The position numbers and the translations under genes are program-made. A DNA stretch of 42,166 nucleotides from an uncultured Clostridia bacterium (GTDB lineage Bacteria > Bacillota > Clostridia > Oscillospirales > Acutalibacteraceae): the NCBI GenBank assembly GCA_944380885.1, contig CALWIZ010000019.1, positions 1-42,166 of the forward strand, in the 5' to 3' direction. A model generated the notes under the pieces. That model was given only the letters and a program-made list of their open reading frames with translations. It was not told the DNA's origin and made no database searches. Below, in pieces: positions 14,909 to 25,382 of this stretch (positions within the stretch are counted from its first letter, which is position 1; each line of letters opens with the position of its first letter).

Positions 14909-16558
14909 TTACTCCTCGCACACAACCGTTATTTCTTCAGGTGCGTTCCATTCGGTTTTTACTTTGCCGTTTCCAAGCCTTTTGCAATGCACCGTAATAA
15001 CTCCGTAAGGCGTAGGGTATGTTCCCTCAGCCCATTCCAAATTTCCGAGTTTCGGATTCAAAGCAATTTTTCTGCACCCCGGCGCTGAAATATGAATACC
15101 AAGTACCTCCTCGGCTAAAAACGCTGTAGGCGCGCTTGACCACCCGTGGCAAAGGCTGTGACGAAAGCCTTTATAACAAAACGCGCCGTTATCTCCGTGT
15201 ACGTCGCTCTTGCCGCTTTCGGGAATTTTATCTATCGGCGCGGCATTTTCAGCCCACTCAATATTAAAATCCTCCCAAAACGCAGTAGCTCCGAGCGACA
15301 GCATTGCGCCGTAATACTCTTCCAATACGGAAAGCGCGCCCGACATATCCCGAGCGGCGGCAACCTTTAAAAGATAGTAACTCATAAAGGTTGAAAACCC
15401 CTTTGCCCCGTTTTTAAGAATTTCCTTAGCCGCCTTATGCTTATCAAAGCAACCCGCAAGCGCTGCTACAGCGTCGGTTTGTTTTGATAAGCAATGCTTC
15501 CATTCGCTTTTTTTCAGTATCTCCGCTTTTGCACCGCAAAGTTTCACAGTATCCTTACTGCCGCAATATTCCGAAAGCTGTTCCGCCGCTTTAAGCGCCG
15601 CAACAAGCAACGCGCGCGAGCCGTATTTGCCGGCTTCGGTTCCGTTTGTGGGCCAATCCAGAAAATAATAGCCTATACCGTCGGAACCGTCGGGTGATAC
15701 AAGCGAACATACCCTTTCGGAAAGAGATATAATATATTCCCTGTTTTTTTCTAAAAATTTTTCACTGCCCGTATAGAAATACCAATCTTTAACTATTATA
15801 AGCCACCAAAGAGAATATGTAGGCATATTGTTCATCCAATTAGGCAGCGGGGTCGCGTTTCTTATATAATCAAGCGTTTCTTCCACAATCGGAATATCAC
15901 CGAAAACGGAACGAACCGTAAGCATTTCGGGGTGCATATCCCCCACCCATACAAGGCGGTCTCTTTTTATTCCGTCCCATATATAATTTTGTAAGCAAAG
16001 CTTACAGGTGTATGCCGCAACGGAATATATTTTATTAAGCGTTTCATTATTGCAGGAAAAACTGCCCAAATACGGAATATTCCTGTAAACCGAAACCGCC
16101 GCAACCGATTTAACCGAAAGCTTTGCAAATTCTCCGTTGAGCCGCAGGTAAACAAAGCGAAAACCCGTTTCGTTGAAGGTCATATCGCTGTAAGACGGCA
16201 GCAGGTGATCGGCACTTCTGACAGCATGGTCATTTGTGGAATTTTTGCAGCCCAACCCGCTAAGCGCCTCTGACACGGATTCGCCGCAGGTTATATTAAC
16301 GCTTACGGGTCCGTCGGAGTACGATGAAAAGGTCAAAATTCTGACGCTGCCGTTTATTTCTCTGCCGAAATCCAGCAAAACGGCGGCGCTTTCTCCGCTG
16401 TTTCCGTTTTCAAAAACGGTGCAATCAGGCTCGTTTAAGCCTATTTGCAGCGATTTTTCGGTCAACAGACCCTCCGTATTTGTCACCTTTCCGAAACACT
16501 TTACTATGCGAACGGGGAAAAGCGTTTCCCTTACCCGTTCATCAAAATTTTTCTCCAT
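14909..16558 (-). CDS. GH78-like rhamnosidase, short form
   Basis: A 549-aa enzyme that shares the (alpha/alpha)6 plan of GH78 but has a short N-terminal region. An N-terminal beta-sandwich (AVLLDFGREINGSVRI, then ETGFRFVYLRLNG) is followed by the barrel with WDGIKRDRLVWVGDMHPE at about residue 191-208, the counterpart of DCPxRERxGWxGD. The C-terminal Greek-key domain is clear (CRKIALNPKLGNLEWAEGTYPTPYG). No signal peptide. It differs enough from the other GH78-like protein to suggest different specificity rather than recent duplication. The stop is six bases from the GH3 start. Substrate by family knowledge: alpha-L-rhamnosides, but related deoxy or uronic sugars are possible. Confidence 0.7.
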   Translation of the reverse strand: MEKNFDERVRETLFPVRIVKCFGKVTNTEGLLTEKSLQIGLNEPDCTVFENGNSGESAAVLLDFGREINGSVRILTFSSYSDGPVSVNITCGESVSEALSGLGCKNSTNDHAVRSADHLLPSYSDMTFNETGFRFVYLRLNGEFAKLSVKSVAAVSVYRNIPYLGSFSCNNETLNKIYSVAAYTCKLCLQNYIWDGIKRDRLVWVGDMHPEMLTVRSVFGDIPIVEETLDYIRNATPLPNWMNNMPTYSLWWLIIVKDWYFYTGSEKFLEKNREYIISLSERVCSLVSPDGSDGIGYYFLDWPTNGTEAGKYGSRALLVAALKAAEQLSEYCGSKDTVKLCGAKAEILKKSEWKHCLSKQTDAVAALAGCFDKHKAAKEILKNGAKGFSTFMSYYLLKVAAARDMSGALSVLEEYYGAMLSLGATAFWEDFNIEWAENAAPIDKIPESGKSDVHGDNGAFCYKGFRHSLCHGWSSAPTAFLAEEVLGIHISAPGCRKIALNPKLGNLEWAEGTYPTPYGVITVHCKRLGNGKVKTEWNAPEEITVVCEE

Positions 16559-16585
16559 TACGGCTCTCCTTTTTATCAGACGTTT

Positions 16586-18499
16586 TTATTTTTTAAGCGA
16601 ACAAATTTTTTCACTGTCAAGCAGCTTTATAAACATTCCGCCCTGAACCGAACGGTGCTGAAAATGAATTTGCAGCGAGGTGACGGATGAGAAAAGGTCG
16701 TTTAGCGGCACGCGTGACGGCGAAAGATTATAATTAAGCCATAATGCGTCGACCGTCTTTTTGAAAAATTCATCATCTCCCGAAAGGGTCGCAGTCCATA
16801 TCATCCAATCCGATTTTGTGCAATCCGAGCGGCTGTCCAGCGGTAGACCGTAAGGATTAAAGTGCTTTTCATAGCCCTTTATTTCATCCTCCCACATATT
16901 CTCGGGGAAAATACCCAAATCAAACACCTTATCCCACACAGCGTTATATTTCATACTGAAAGTGCCGGGTCGGTCAAAGGTCAGTTTGTATGTGCCGTCG
17001 CCGTTTGCCGCTTTCTGCCGCCATTTCCCTGCATTTTTTCTTGCAAGGTCTTCATAATATTCAGCCTTTATATCATCGCCCGTCATACTGCAAAGCTTTG
17101 CGTAAGATGCCAATGCGAATACCGATTTAAGCGCCAAATTGCAATTGTGCGCCAGGTGACCGGCAAAATCGTCGGTACAAAGCTGATTATCTGGATCAGC
17201 CCCGAATTCCGAAAGATATTCCGCCCATTGCCCGGCTATTTCGGAGTATTTATCAAAAAGCTCGGTATTTCCTATCGCTTTTGTAACCGCTGCGGTCATT
17301 ATAAGCATATTTCCGCATTCTTCAACCGGCATTTGCATAGACATTTTAAAGCCATTACCGTAAACCTGTCCGTTAAGTATAGGGTATGTGCCTAAATCGT
17401 GCGGTGCGAATTTATAGGGCCATTTTCCGCTTTTTACATATTCATATGCGGGGCGTACTATCGCCTCTGCCAAAACGGGGTTGTAAAGCAGGAAAAACGG
17501 CAACGTAGGATATGCGACGTCCACCGTAGCAGCGCAGCCGTTGCTCAAACACTCTTTGGTAATATAAAGAATTTCTCCGTTATTTTTAACAACAAGCTTG
17601 CATGCCGCCATGATCTGACGAACCGAAAGCCTTAAAAGCTGAGCATATTTTTCACCGCCCGCGTCAGCGGCGGATTTACATAGGTTTATATCAAACTCAT
17701 CACAGCGGCTTTTGAAATTATCATATTTTGAAAAAGCCTCTTCAATTATCTTTTCGGTGGTTTTACCGTCGCGTTTCCAGTATGCACGCAGCGGTTCGCC
17801 GAAATATTTTACAGAGTAAATATCATCGTAAGTAAAAACTACCGTAGCCGTATTGTTATCCGCTGTATCAAGCGGGCTTACCGACTGTAAGAACACTCTG
17901 TCTGCCATTTCTTTATTCTGTACAGTCCCGTTATTGCAGGCAAGGAAAAAATATCCCCAGTCAATGCCTCGGTCATCGCCCGAAGAGCCTAAAACCGCCT
18001 GTTCAACCCCGCCCATTTTCATGGCTGAAATACCGTTAGACAATTCAAGCCTTTCGGTCAGTACACAGTTTTGCAGCTTGCGTTCAACGCAAAAATCCTG
18101 CGAGGCATATACGGTAACGTTTACCGTATGCCTCGTATCATCCAATGCATCAGCGGTTATCTTTAAATATGAAGCGGGACGAGAAAGCATATCCAAATCG
18201 GTCGGCAATACCGGTGTGAAAAAATCCGCCGTAAGGCGAACGCCCGCCACCTCAAAAATATATGTTGTGGAAAAACTATTAACCGTCACATCGGTTTGAG
18301 TCATGGGCGGCAGATCCATATCCTTTGCCGAGCCCATAAATATATAACCGTTTCCGTCGATTTCTGCTTTTCCTATTAAAAAGCAGGTTCTTGAATCCCA
18401 TGTTTTAATATCGCTCTCGTAAAGCTTATTGCTGGTTGACCAAACGCTGAAATACGGATCTACCGTAATAAGCGGATAGGCCGGTGCTCTCATTTTCAT
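16586..18499 (-). CDS. Glutaminase A-like (GtaA/DUF4965) six-hairpin protein
   Basis: A 637-aa protein resembling the family named after fungal glutaminase GtaA: an N-terminal DUF5127-like beta domain beginning APAYPLITVDPYFSVWS, a central DUF4965 (alpha/alpha) barrel with NGEILYITKECLSNGCAATVDVAYPTLP, and a C-terminal DUF1793-like part (HFNPYGLPLDSRSDCTKSDWMIW). No signal peptide, so cytoplasmic here, unlike fungal members. GGGAG lies seven bases before the ATG. Membership in a carbohydrate operon makes a glycosidase activity more likely than glutaminase. Seen: family-like motifs. Inferred: glycoside target. Confidence 0.75.
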   Translation of the reverse strand: MKMRAPAYPLITVDPYFSVWSTSNKLYESDIKTWDSRTCFLIGKAEIDGNGYIFMGSAKDMDLPPMTQTDVTVNSFSTTYIFEVAGVRLTADFFTPVLPTDLDMLSRPASYLKITADALDDTRHTVNVTVYASQDFCVERKLQNCVLTERLELSNGISAMKMGGVEQAVLGSSGDDRGIDWGYFFLACNNGTVQNKEMADRVFLQSVSPLDTADNNTATVVFTYDDIYSVKYFGEPLRAYWKRDGKTTEKIIEEAFSKYDNFKSRCDEFDINLCKSAADAGGEKYAQLLRLSVRQIMAACKLVVKNNGEILYITKECLSNGCAATVDVAYPTLPFFLLYNPVLAEAIVRPAYEYVKSGKWPYKFAPHDLGTYPILNGQVYGNGFKMSMQMPVEECGNMLIMTAAVTKAIGNTELFDKYSEIAGQWAEYLSEFGADPDNQLCTDDFAGHLAHNCNLALKSVFALASYAKLCSMTGDDIKAEYYEDLARKNAGKWRQKAANGDGTYKLTFDRPGTFSMKYNAVWDKVFDLGIFPENMWEDEIKGYEKHFNPYGLPLDSRSDCTKSDWMIWTATLSGDDEFFKKTVDALWLNYNLSPSRVPLNDLFSSVTSLQIHFQHRSVQGGMFIKLLDSEKICSLKK

Positions 18500-18526
18500 A
18501 AAAATTCTCCCGGAAAATATGCCTAT

Positions 18527-18555
18527 GAAGCTGCCGTATTATACACGGCAGCTTC
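18527..18555. repeat. Intercistronic hairpin without U-tract
   Basis: GAAGCTGCCGT (18527-18537) and its exact complement (18545-18555) enclose a 7-base loop between the giant surface protein gene and the GtaA-like gene. No U run follows on the minus strand, so it more likely stabilises or processes mRNA, or attenuates transcription partially. Confidence 0.7.
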
Positions 18556-18565
18556 CGGCAGTCAA

Positions 18566-21500
18566 TTATTTTTTATGTGATTTTTTTCTGTTAAAGCATA
18601 TAATTACCGCAGCGCCCGCGCCGATTATAATTACCGCCGAAACAATTACTATAATATACGGCACGGCAGAATTGCCGCGTGTTTCCGATTTTGTGTCACC
18701 GTTTGCGGGTTTTCCCTCTTTGCCGGTGGGCATAATAACCACATCGTCAAAATAGATGCTTTCTGAGCCGGAGCTTGTAAGCACAAGATATTTTTCTCCC
18801 GCAACGAAGGTTACAGCAACCTGCTGCCAAGAGCCAGCCTTTTCCGACGAAATATCCGCAAGAGACTGAACATACTTCGGTTTTGCCGAAAGCGTTGCCT
18901 TGCTTATCTGACCCATAGTCAGCTTTACGGGGGCGTTGCCGTTTTCGGCATAGACCCAAACAGTCATTTCGTATTCCTTGCCCGGCACCAGTTCGCCGAG
19001 GCTGCTGTCAAACGGTATGAACGAGCTGTCGGCGTCGCTGTTTCCGATTCGGTGAACCGACTTTGTTCCGCCGTGTACAAAATTGAATGAGAAGCCCGGC
19101 ATACCGAGCTTATAAAGCTCATAATCGTCTCCGAGCAGAGAAGTATCGTAATCCCTCTCGAAGCCCTGCTCAATGCTCAAGGATTCCCATTTTGCATAAA
19201 GGGTGACGTCGTTCATCGGGAAAACGTCGAGCGGGAACTCAACGTCAAGTTCGCGGTAAACGTACCAGCCCTTGAACTCATAGCCCTTGCGGGTAACCTC
19301 GGGCCATTCGATTTTTGAGCCTTCCTCGCCGTAAATAGGCTCGATCTCGTTTCCTCCGTTTGTAACAAAGGTTATACAAATCTTATCGAAGGGAGAGGTG
19401 TTTGAATATTTTGAGCTTGTTCCGAAGGCTCTTAAAACGGGGGTGCCGTCCTTGCAGGCGTACCATACGTTTTTGAAATCAAAGCCCTCCATATACTTTT
19501 CGGCGTTTTCGCCGCGCATTGATTTAAGGCTCAGAATACGTCCGCCCGAAGGAGTAGCTACAGTACAGTAAACATTTTCGCATTTTGTAGAATCAAAGCA
19601 TTTGCCGATTGCGGAGTCCTTAGCCGCGGTCGCAACATAGCAGTTCCTTATCGGGCTTTCGATAACGCCGCTCCAGTTATAGCCTACAATTCCGCCCCTT
19701 TGACCGTCTGTTTCGGAAAGCAGAACGCCTGTGAAATAGCAATTTTCAATAAGCATTGCTTTCGGGGTAGCTCCCAATATGCCGCCTGCTACCTGACCGC
19801 TTACCGTCACTGTACTGTCGGCAAAGCAGCCGCTTATGGTTGCCAATTCTCCGGGAACCGCATTGTCCCAATAGTAGGAATAGCCACATATCGCTCCGAT
19901 CCAACCGTTGCCGTACTTGTTATCATAGCCGCGAAGGAAGGAATTAACCACGCCGACATTCTTAACCACGCCGCCTTCACCGATTACAGGGATAAGACCG
20001 CCTAAAACCTGACCGTCGTTTTCAACATTGAGGTAAAGTCCCGATACAACGTGACCGTCTCCGTCGAAAACGCCTCTGAAGCCCATAGAGCTTTCATACT
20101 GACCCCATGTTGAGAAGTACCAGGAACGCGCCTCGTCCTTCCAGTCGGATTTTGTAGTATCGTTAAGGTAAATATCGGTTGTAAGCTTGTAGTAAACGCC
20201 GTTATCATTCGGCTTATCTAAAATACTTGTGACAAATTTTGCAAGCTGTTCGCCCGTGGAGATAAGGTAGGGGTTATTCTTTGAGCCGTCGCCGCCCGCA
20301 TAAGAGGAGGCTACCTGACCGCTCCAGATTTCGCCGACCTTACCGTTGTAGCCATTAGCCTGATAGCCCTCGGGAACCTTGATAAGCAGGGGAGTTTTTG
20401 AAGAGGTTTTCCAGATTATATCCCAATCAAAGGCAGGCATATTATCCTTAGCCGCCTCGCCTGTCATCTGCGCCTTGGTGCGTACTCTTACGTTAGACTG
20501 CTCAACATTGGAATAGCAGTCGCGTATGCTGAAATTAGCAGTTCCCGAAATTGTGTAAATCGGATAATCAACAGTATACGAATTTGCAATGCTATTGCCG
20601 GGTGCCCAGAAGAAGCAGGCTATACCCGCCGCCATAGGAGTTTTACCGTCCGAATCAAGCTCGGTAGCGGAAAGACTGCCTGTAAAGTAGCAGTTATCAA
20701 TATCAACAGATAAGGAGCCCGCACCCACGATACCGCCGACGCGCATACCCTTAATTATAACCGTATCATCGGCATAGCAGCCCGAAATCACGGGATTTAC
20801 AGGATTTTCGGATTTATTGCTGCCGTTTACATTGCTCCAGCCGACAATCGCGCCGACATTGGCGAAGCCCGACATATAGGAATTGACAACGCCTACATTG
20901 CGGATAACCGCGCCCTGACCTATCATCGGGAAAAGTCCCGAGCGGTAGCCGTCTTTTCCGGGGGCGTTATTGTAATAAATACCGCTTACAATATGTCCGT
21001 CGCCCTCAAAATAACCGTTAAATTGGGTGTGATTATCGTCGTTTACCGAGAACCAGACGTTAGCACCCGTGTTATTTCCGTTCTGATGCCAGTTTACATC
21101 GGTAGTATCGTTAAGAAGAATATCGGCGGTAAGCTTATAATATTTGCCTACGGTATCGGTATCCTTTATAAGCTTCGCAAGCTGAGCCGCCGTCTCAATA
21201 AGGTAGGGATTTGCCTTTGTGCCGTTGCCCGAGGCATAGCCTTTTGCAACATTGCCCGACCAAACCTCGCCTACAGCGCCTATGCCATAATTAGCGGGTA
21301 TAACTCTCAGCGACGGATATTGTCCGTCCGCAAGGCTCCACACGCTTACAAAATCGAAGCCCTTAAATACCGACTTCTGCTTTGAAACAGTACCCTTCAT
21401 ATCGGCGGCGGAAAGCGTTGTAACTCCGTTCTGCTTTACGGTTGAGTAGCAGTTTTTAAGCACATAATTTGAAGATGAGCCATCCTTGCTGTAATAAATG

Positions 21501-24049
21501 CCCACGCCTACCGCATAGCAGTTTGAAATGCTTATTCCCTGCGACCAGAAATAGGCTGTCATAGCGCCTTTTACACCCTCGGTCGCTTCCATTTTGCCTG
21601 TAAAGAAGCAGTTGCTTATATTAACGGGCAAACTTACCCCCGCAACTATACCTGCGGTGCGCATACCTTTAATCATAACCGTTTCATCGGCATAGCAACC
21701 CGCAATTACAGGCGATGTTCCGTCGCCGTTATCGCGGCTCCACGCGGCTATTGCCGCCACGTTTCCGAAGCCCGAAAGATAGGAATTTACAACGCCCACA
21801 TTGCGGATAACCGCGCCGGAGCCTATCATTGGGAAGAGAGCCGAACGCCAGCCGTCTCTGCCCGGAGTTTTACCGTAATAAAGACCGCTTACAGTATGAC
21901 CCTGACCGTCAAATGTGCCGTTAAAGTGGTTGGCTTTATCATCGTTTACGGAATACCATTCGTTATTTCCGCCGCCCTCATACCAATTATTTTTGGATAC
22001 ATCATTAAGCTTTATATCAGCAGTCAGGACATAATATTTTCCAACCGTATCCGTATCGTTTATAAGACGTGCAAGCTGTTCTGCGGTCGCTATCTGATAG
22101 GGGTCTGCTTCGGTACCGTTTCCGCCCTCGTAGCTGTCCGCCGTAATACCCGACCAGATGCCGTCCTCCCTAATCTCTGTACCCTCAAAGACGCGGAGAA
22201 TAGGGGTTTTGCCGTCAACGGTTTTCCATGTGCCTGTATAATCAAACTCCGGCATAGCGTCAAGCGCACCTGCACCCGTAATAGCCGAAAGCTCTACAAT
22301 AATAGGCTCAACTCGGGGGCCTGATTCATTTTTGCCGGTTTGCGTGCTGTAAACGTTATTTAACTGGTTAGCGTCCTTCAAATAAATCGGTGCGGTCGAA
22401 TAGAAATAATCCACCAGTACATAGTTGCCCCAATGTATGCCGTAAAGCGCACCGTTAAAGTCACCTGAAACGCTTCCCGTAAAATAAAGGTTTTTAAACT
22501 GACACTCGCCAATCGCCGTACCTATAATACCGCCTGCTCTCGGTGCGGATACGCTTACGGTTTCATCGGCATAGCAGTTTTCAACCGTCGGTCTCTGTGC
22601 CGAGGTCTCATAGGATTGATCCTTAAGCAGATAACCCACCAAAGCGCCTGCGGTGCCGCCGCCCGATACGGTTATGCTTGAATTTGTTATTCCCACATTG
22701 CGGATTTTAGCGCCCTCGTCAATCCTTGGGAAAAGTCCCACGCCGAACCAATAGCCGTCGTTCGAGCCTTTAAAGTAAAGACCGCTTACGGTATGGCCGT
22801 TGCCGTCGAAATTACCTTGGAATGAAACTCCCGTGCCGTCGCTTAAAACCGAATACCAGTTTTTAGAATTACTGCCGATTGTTTTATTAATTAAAATATC
22901 AGCGGTAAGCTTATAATACTTACCCGCCGTTTCCGCGTCGTTTACAAGACGCGCCAGCTGTTCGGCGTTTTCAATCTCATAAGGAGACTTTGCGGTTCCG
23001 TCGCCCGCCGCATATGCTTCGGCGATATTTCCCGACCAGCTTCCGTCGTCGGGGATTTCCTCCTCCTTAACGCCGAAAACGCGTAAAATCGGGGTGCCGT
23101 CGTTCACGGTTGCCCAAACCTTTGTAAAATCAAAGGATGAAAGTGTACCCGAAGCCGCTTTGCCCGTTATATCGGCAAGGGAAACGGTATTTCCCGCGCT
23201 GCTTACGGTTGTATATACGCTGTTTTCCTCATACCATTCGTTAACGTGCTTTAAAAGCGCGCTTGTGGAATAGAAGCGGTAAATATGAGTCGATTCCATC
23301 CAGCCCGATACATATATCGCACCCTTGTTATTGCCTGAAAGTCTGCCTGTAAAATAGGAATCGTAAATATAAGCCGCACCGTTTAAGGCGCCCGCAATAC
23401 CTCCCGCGTTATCGCAGGTTATGGAAACGCTTTCGTCGGCAAAGCAATTCTTTATTGTTAAACAGTTGCTGTCTGAGCTTGATAAAGGCGAATATACGCC
23501 GACTATCGCGCCCGCCTGACCGCCGCCTGTTAAGGTGATTGAGGAATTAATCACTCCGACGTTTTCGATTACCGCGCCAGCGTCAACCCTCGGGAAAAGT
23601 CCCACAGCATACCAAAAAGGAATTCCGTTTGGATAGTCAGAAGACCCATTGAAATAGAGACCGCTTACGGTGTGGCCGCCGCCGTCGAAATGTCCTTGAA
23701 AAATTGCTCCGTTAAGAATACCGGATTCGTCGTTATATGCCACCGAATACCATTGTCTTGAGCTTTCGGTAAGGCTTTCGTTAATAACGATATTTTCCGC
23801 CAGCTTATAGTATTTGCCCGCCGTATCGTCGTCACCTACAAGCCTTGCCAACTGAGCGGCGGTTTTAATTATGTAAGGGTCGGTTTGCGTTCCCGTGCCC
23901 GAAGCATATTCTGCCGCAGGCGTGCCGTCCCATTCCTCGTTTGTTTCCGCAAAGGTTACAATAACCGAGACGAAGGACGACAATACGATTGCAAGTGCCG
24001 TTAGAAACACAACAACCAATCTTTTTATATATTTTATTCTGTCAGTCAT
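18566..24049 (-). CDS. Giant membrane-anchored beta-helix surface protein
   Basis: An 1827-aa secreted protein. Residues 1-35 are a signal peptide (VVFLTALAIVLSSFV, ending VTFA). Five related units of about 290-310 residues follow, beginning near 23940, 23040, 22160, 21270 and 20330. Each opens with W-[DS]-G, Y-x-x-G-x-G-T, PY and TAxQLAxLV, and contains GHTVSGLYY, IRNVGVVNS, GCYADETV and NCYFTG, a GLUG-like right-handed beta-helix pattern. After them come an InlB B-type repeat (FVTNGGNEIEP to VTLYAKW), a CBM4/9-like beta-sandwich, and a C-terminal transmembrane helix with a basic tail (FNRKKSHKK). The ATG at 24049 has AGGAGG five bases before. Likely binds or displays polysaccharide at the cell surface. 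No catalytic signature recognised. Confidence 0.8.
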   Translation of the reverse strand: MTDRIKYIKRLVVVFLTALAIVLSSFVSVIVTFAETNEEWDGTPAAEYASGTGTQTDPYIIKTAAQLARLVGDDDTAGKYYKLAENIVINESLTESSRQWYSVAYNDESGILNGAIFQGHFDGGGHTVSGLYFNGSSDYPNGIPFWYAVGLFPRVDAGAVIENVGVINSSITLTGGGQAGAIVGVYSPLSSSDSNCLTIKNCFADESVSITCDNAGGIAGALNGAAYIYDSYFTGRLSGNNKGAIYVSGWMESTHIYRFYSTSALLKHVNEWYEENSVYTTVSSAGNTVSLADITGKAASGTLSSFDFTKVWATVNDGTPILRVFGVKEEEIPDDGSWSGNIAEAYAAGDGTAKSPYEIENAEQLARLVNDAETAGKYYKLTADILINKTIGSNSKNWYSVLSDGTGVSFQGNFDGNGHTVSGLYFKGSNDGYWFGVGLFPRIDEGAKIRNVGITNSSITVSGGGTAGALVGYLLKDQSYETSAQRPTVENCYADETVSVSAPRAGGIIGTAIGECQFKNLYFTGSVSGDFNGALYGIHWGNYVLVDYFYSTAPIYLKDANQLNNVYSTQTGKNESGPRVEPIIVELSAITGAGALDAMPEFDYTGTWKTVDGKTPILRVFEGTEIREDGIWSGITADSYEGGNGTEADPYQIATAEQLARLINDTDTVGKYYVLTADIKLNDVSKNNWYEGGGNNEWYSVNDDKANHFNGTFDGQGHTVSGLYYGKTPGRDGWRSALFPMIGSGAVIRNVGVVNSYLSGFGNVAAIAAWSRDNGDGTSPVIAGCYADETVMIKGMRTAGIVAGVSLPVNISNCFFTGKMEATEGVKGAMTAYFWSQGISISNCYAVGVGIYYSKDGSSSNYVLKNCYSTVKQNGVTTLSAADMKGTVSKQKSVFKGFDFVSVWSLADGQYPSLRVIPANYGIGAVGEVWSGNVAKGYASGNGTKANPYLIETAAQLAKLIKDTDTVGKYYKLTADILLNDTTDVNWHQNGNNTGANVWFSVNDDNHTQFNGYFEGDGHIVSGIYYNNAPGKDGYRSGLFPMIGQGAVIRNVGVVNSYMSGFANVGAIVGWSNVNGSNKSENPVNPVISGCYADDTVIIKGMRVGGIVGAGSLSVDIDNCYFTGSLSATELDSDGKTPMAAGIACFFWAPGNSIANSYTVDYPIYTISGTANFSIRDCYSNVEQSNVRVRTKAQMTGEAAKDNMPAFDWDIIWKTSSKTPLLIKVPEGYQANGYNGKVGEIWSGQVASSYAGGDGSKNNPYLISTGEQLAKFVTSILDKPNDNGVYYKLTTDIYLNDTTKSDWKDEARSWYFSTWGQYESSMGFRGVFDGDGHVVSGLYLNVENDGQVLGGLIPVIGEGGVVKNVGVVNSFLRGYDNKYGNGWIGAICGYSYYWDNAVPGELATISGCFADSTVTVSGQVAGGILGATPKAMLIENCYFTGVLLSETDGQRGGIVGYNWSGVIESPIRNCYVATAAKDSAIGKCFDSTKCENVYCTVATPSGGRILSLKSMRGENAEKYMEGFDFKNVWYACKDGTPVLRAFGTSSKYSNTSPFDKICITFVTNGGNEIEPIYGEEGSKIEWPEVTRKGYEFKGWYVYRELDVEFPLDVFPMNDVTLYAKWESLSIEQGFERDYDTSLLGDDYELYKLGMPGFSFNFVHGGTKSVHRIGNSDADSSFIPFDSSLGELVPGKEYEMTVWVYAENGNAPVKLTMGQISKATLSAKPKYVQSLADISSEKAGSWQQVAVTFVAGEKYLVLTSSGSESIYFDDVVIMPTGKEGKPANGDTKSETRGNSAVPYIIVIVSAVIIIGAGAAVIICFNRKKSHKK

Positions 24050-24074
24050 CTTTTCCTCCTGAGTAAATAAGGTC

Positions 24075-24107
24075 TTTGCCGAGACGAACAATCTCCGCCT
24101 CGGCAAA
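24075..24107. repeat. Intercistronic hairpin between GH16 and the giant surface protein
   Basis: TTTGCCGAG (24075-24083) pairs with CTCGGCAAA (24099-24107) in the short gap after the GH16 stop. It has no U-tract on the minus strand. Probably stabilises the upstream part of the mRNA. Confidence 0.6.
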
Positions 24108-24110
24108 AAA

Positions 24111-25382
24111 TCATTGCGTAATAAGCTGTCCCTCGCCCGATTTTTGATAGAGACGAATCCAATCTACCGTAAAATCAAACGGCAAAACCGACAAATTCTT
24201 TATCATATATGGCTCCGCCCAGGTCTGGTGCGGATTAACGTAAGCCGGCGAATAAAGACCGCAGCCTATTATAACCTCTAAAGGATTGTGAAAGCCCTGC
24301 ATACCGCCGCTCGACGAATTTCTCGTATTGGTATACAATTCGTAATCGTCGTTAAGGTCAAATGTCATATAAGGCACATTGTCAACATACATTACCATTT
24401 TTTCAGGCGTCCACTCATATCCTATAATATGATACTCATCCTTGAAAGTATCGGAAGCCGTATACTTTTTAATCTTTTTTGAGCTGTTGGTCAAATCGTG
24501 ATATTTGCTTACGGGTGAGCTATTATAAGCCACATCGGTAATATTGCTCCCCGTACTGTTATACCATTTATGAAGATTAGGAGTCATGTTCATGCTTTGA
24601 GTTTCAAACACATCCACTTCAACTCCATAAGGAGAAGGAGTTCCGCTCAAGTCACCGCTTGTAAGCCAAAATGAACACCATGAACCCTGAACGACGGGAA
24701 TCTTTGCATACATTTCAAGATAACCGTACTTATAATTCATAGACTTTGCCGTGGTAATAGACCAAGGAGAGGCAAATTTAATTCTTGCGTTGTCAGTGTC
24801 ATTATACCGTATTGTTTTAAGATGCAAATTGCCGTCATTTACGGTTATGCAGTTCTCGTCTGTAAGCATTTCTGTATCCGAAGGTACACCGTAATCATCC
24901 ACTCCCTTAAAGGACCAAACTGTCGTATCAAGGGATGATCCGTTAAATTCATCGCCCCACGTATAATTGTAAAGCGTTCCTGAAACAGTTTTGGACGTCA
25001 CAAAATCAGAAACCGTACCGCGAAGCTCGGGGACATCTTCTGATAAATCGCTCGCGCTTTGTACGGCCTTCATAAATTCGTTGACCGCTGTTGTTAACAG
25101 CGAGCTGTTTCCGGCCTGTATTACAAGCCTGCCGCTATCGGTGTAAACGCAGTATTCGTTACCGTTTAAATTCACACCGCCGACCGTACGGCTTGTGCTG
25201 CCGATGATTATTTCAGCGGCAGCCGCCGTTTGAGTATCTGTAACTATCGCAGAAGCCGAATCTAAAATGCTCTTAATACCCGACTGCAATTCAGTTGCGG
25301 CCTGATAAGCATTTAGCCCACTTTCGGAATATACGATTTGTAGATTCTTTAAATCAGAAATTTTTAAGCGACAGGCGAAGAT
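24111..25382 (-). CDS. GH16 enzyme lacking its own start, in -1 frame after the dockerin gene
   Basis: GH16 catalytic module with the ExDxxE core EVDVFE (about residue 220 counted from a TTG at 25289), WGDEFNGSSLDTTVW at its start, YGYLEMYAKIPVVQGSWCSFW, and a C-terminal DFTVDWIRLYQ strand. Before it is a small alpha/beta region (EIIIGSTSRT, YCVYTDSGRLVIQAG). No ATG, signal peptide or ribosome site exists for it. The frame stays open upstream to the A7 run of the dockerin gene, where a -1 shift would join them: LIRLKK continues as IFACRLKISDLKNLQIV. Either it is the C-terminal half of a 1387-aa secreted dockerin-GH16 protein, or it is a broken gene. Family knowledge: endo-acting on beta-1,3/1,4-glucans or galactans. 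Confidence 0.75.
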   Translation of the reverse strand: MFACRLKISDLKNLQIVYSESGLNAYQAATELQSGIKSILDSASAIVTDTQTAAAAEIIIGSTSRTVGGVNLNGNEYCVYTDSGRLVIQAGNSSLLTTAVNEFMKAVQSASDLSEDVPELRGTVSDFVTSKTVSGTLYNYTWGDEFNGSSLDTTVWSFKGVDDYGVPSDTEMLTDENCITVNDGNLHLKTIRYNDTDNARIKFASPWSITTAKSMNYKYGYLEMYAKIPVVQGSWCSFWLTSGDLSGTPSPYGVEVDVFETQSMNMTPNLHKWYNSTGSNITDVAYNSSPVSKYHDLTNSSKKIKKYTASDTFKDEYHIIGYEWTPEKMVMYVDNVPYMTFDLNDDYELYTNTRNSSSGGMQGFHNPLEVIIGCGLYSPAYVNPHQTWAEPYMIKNLSVLPFDFTVDWIRLYQKSGEGQLITQ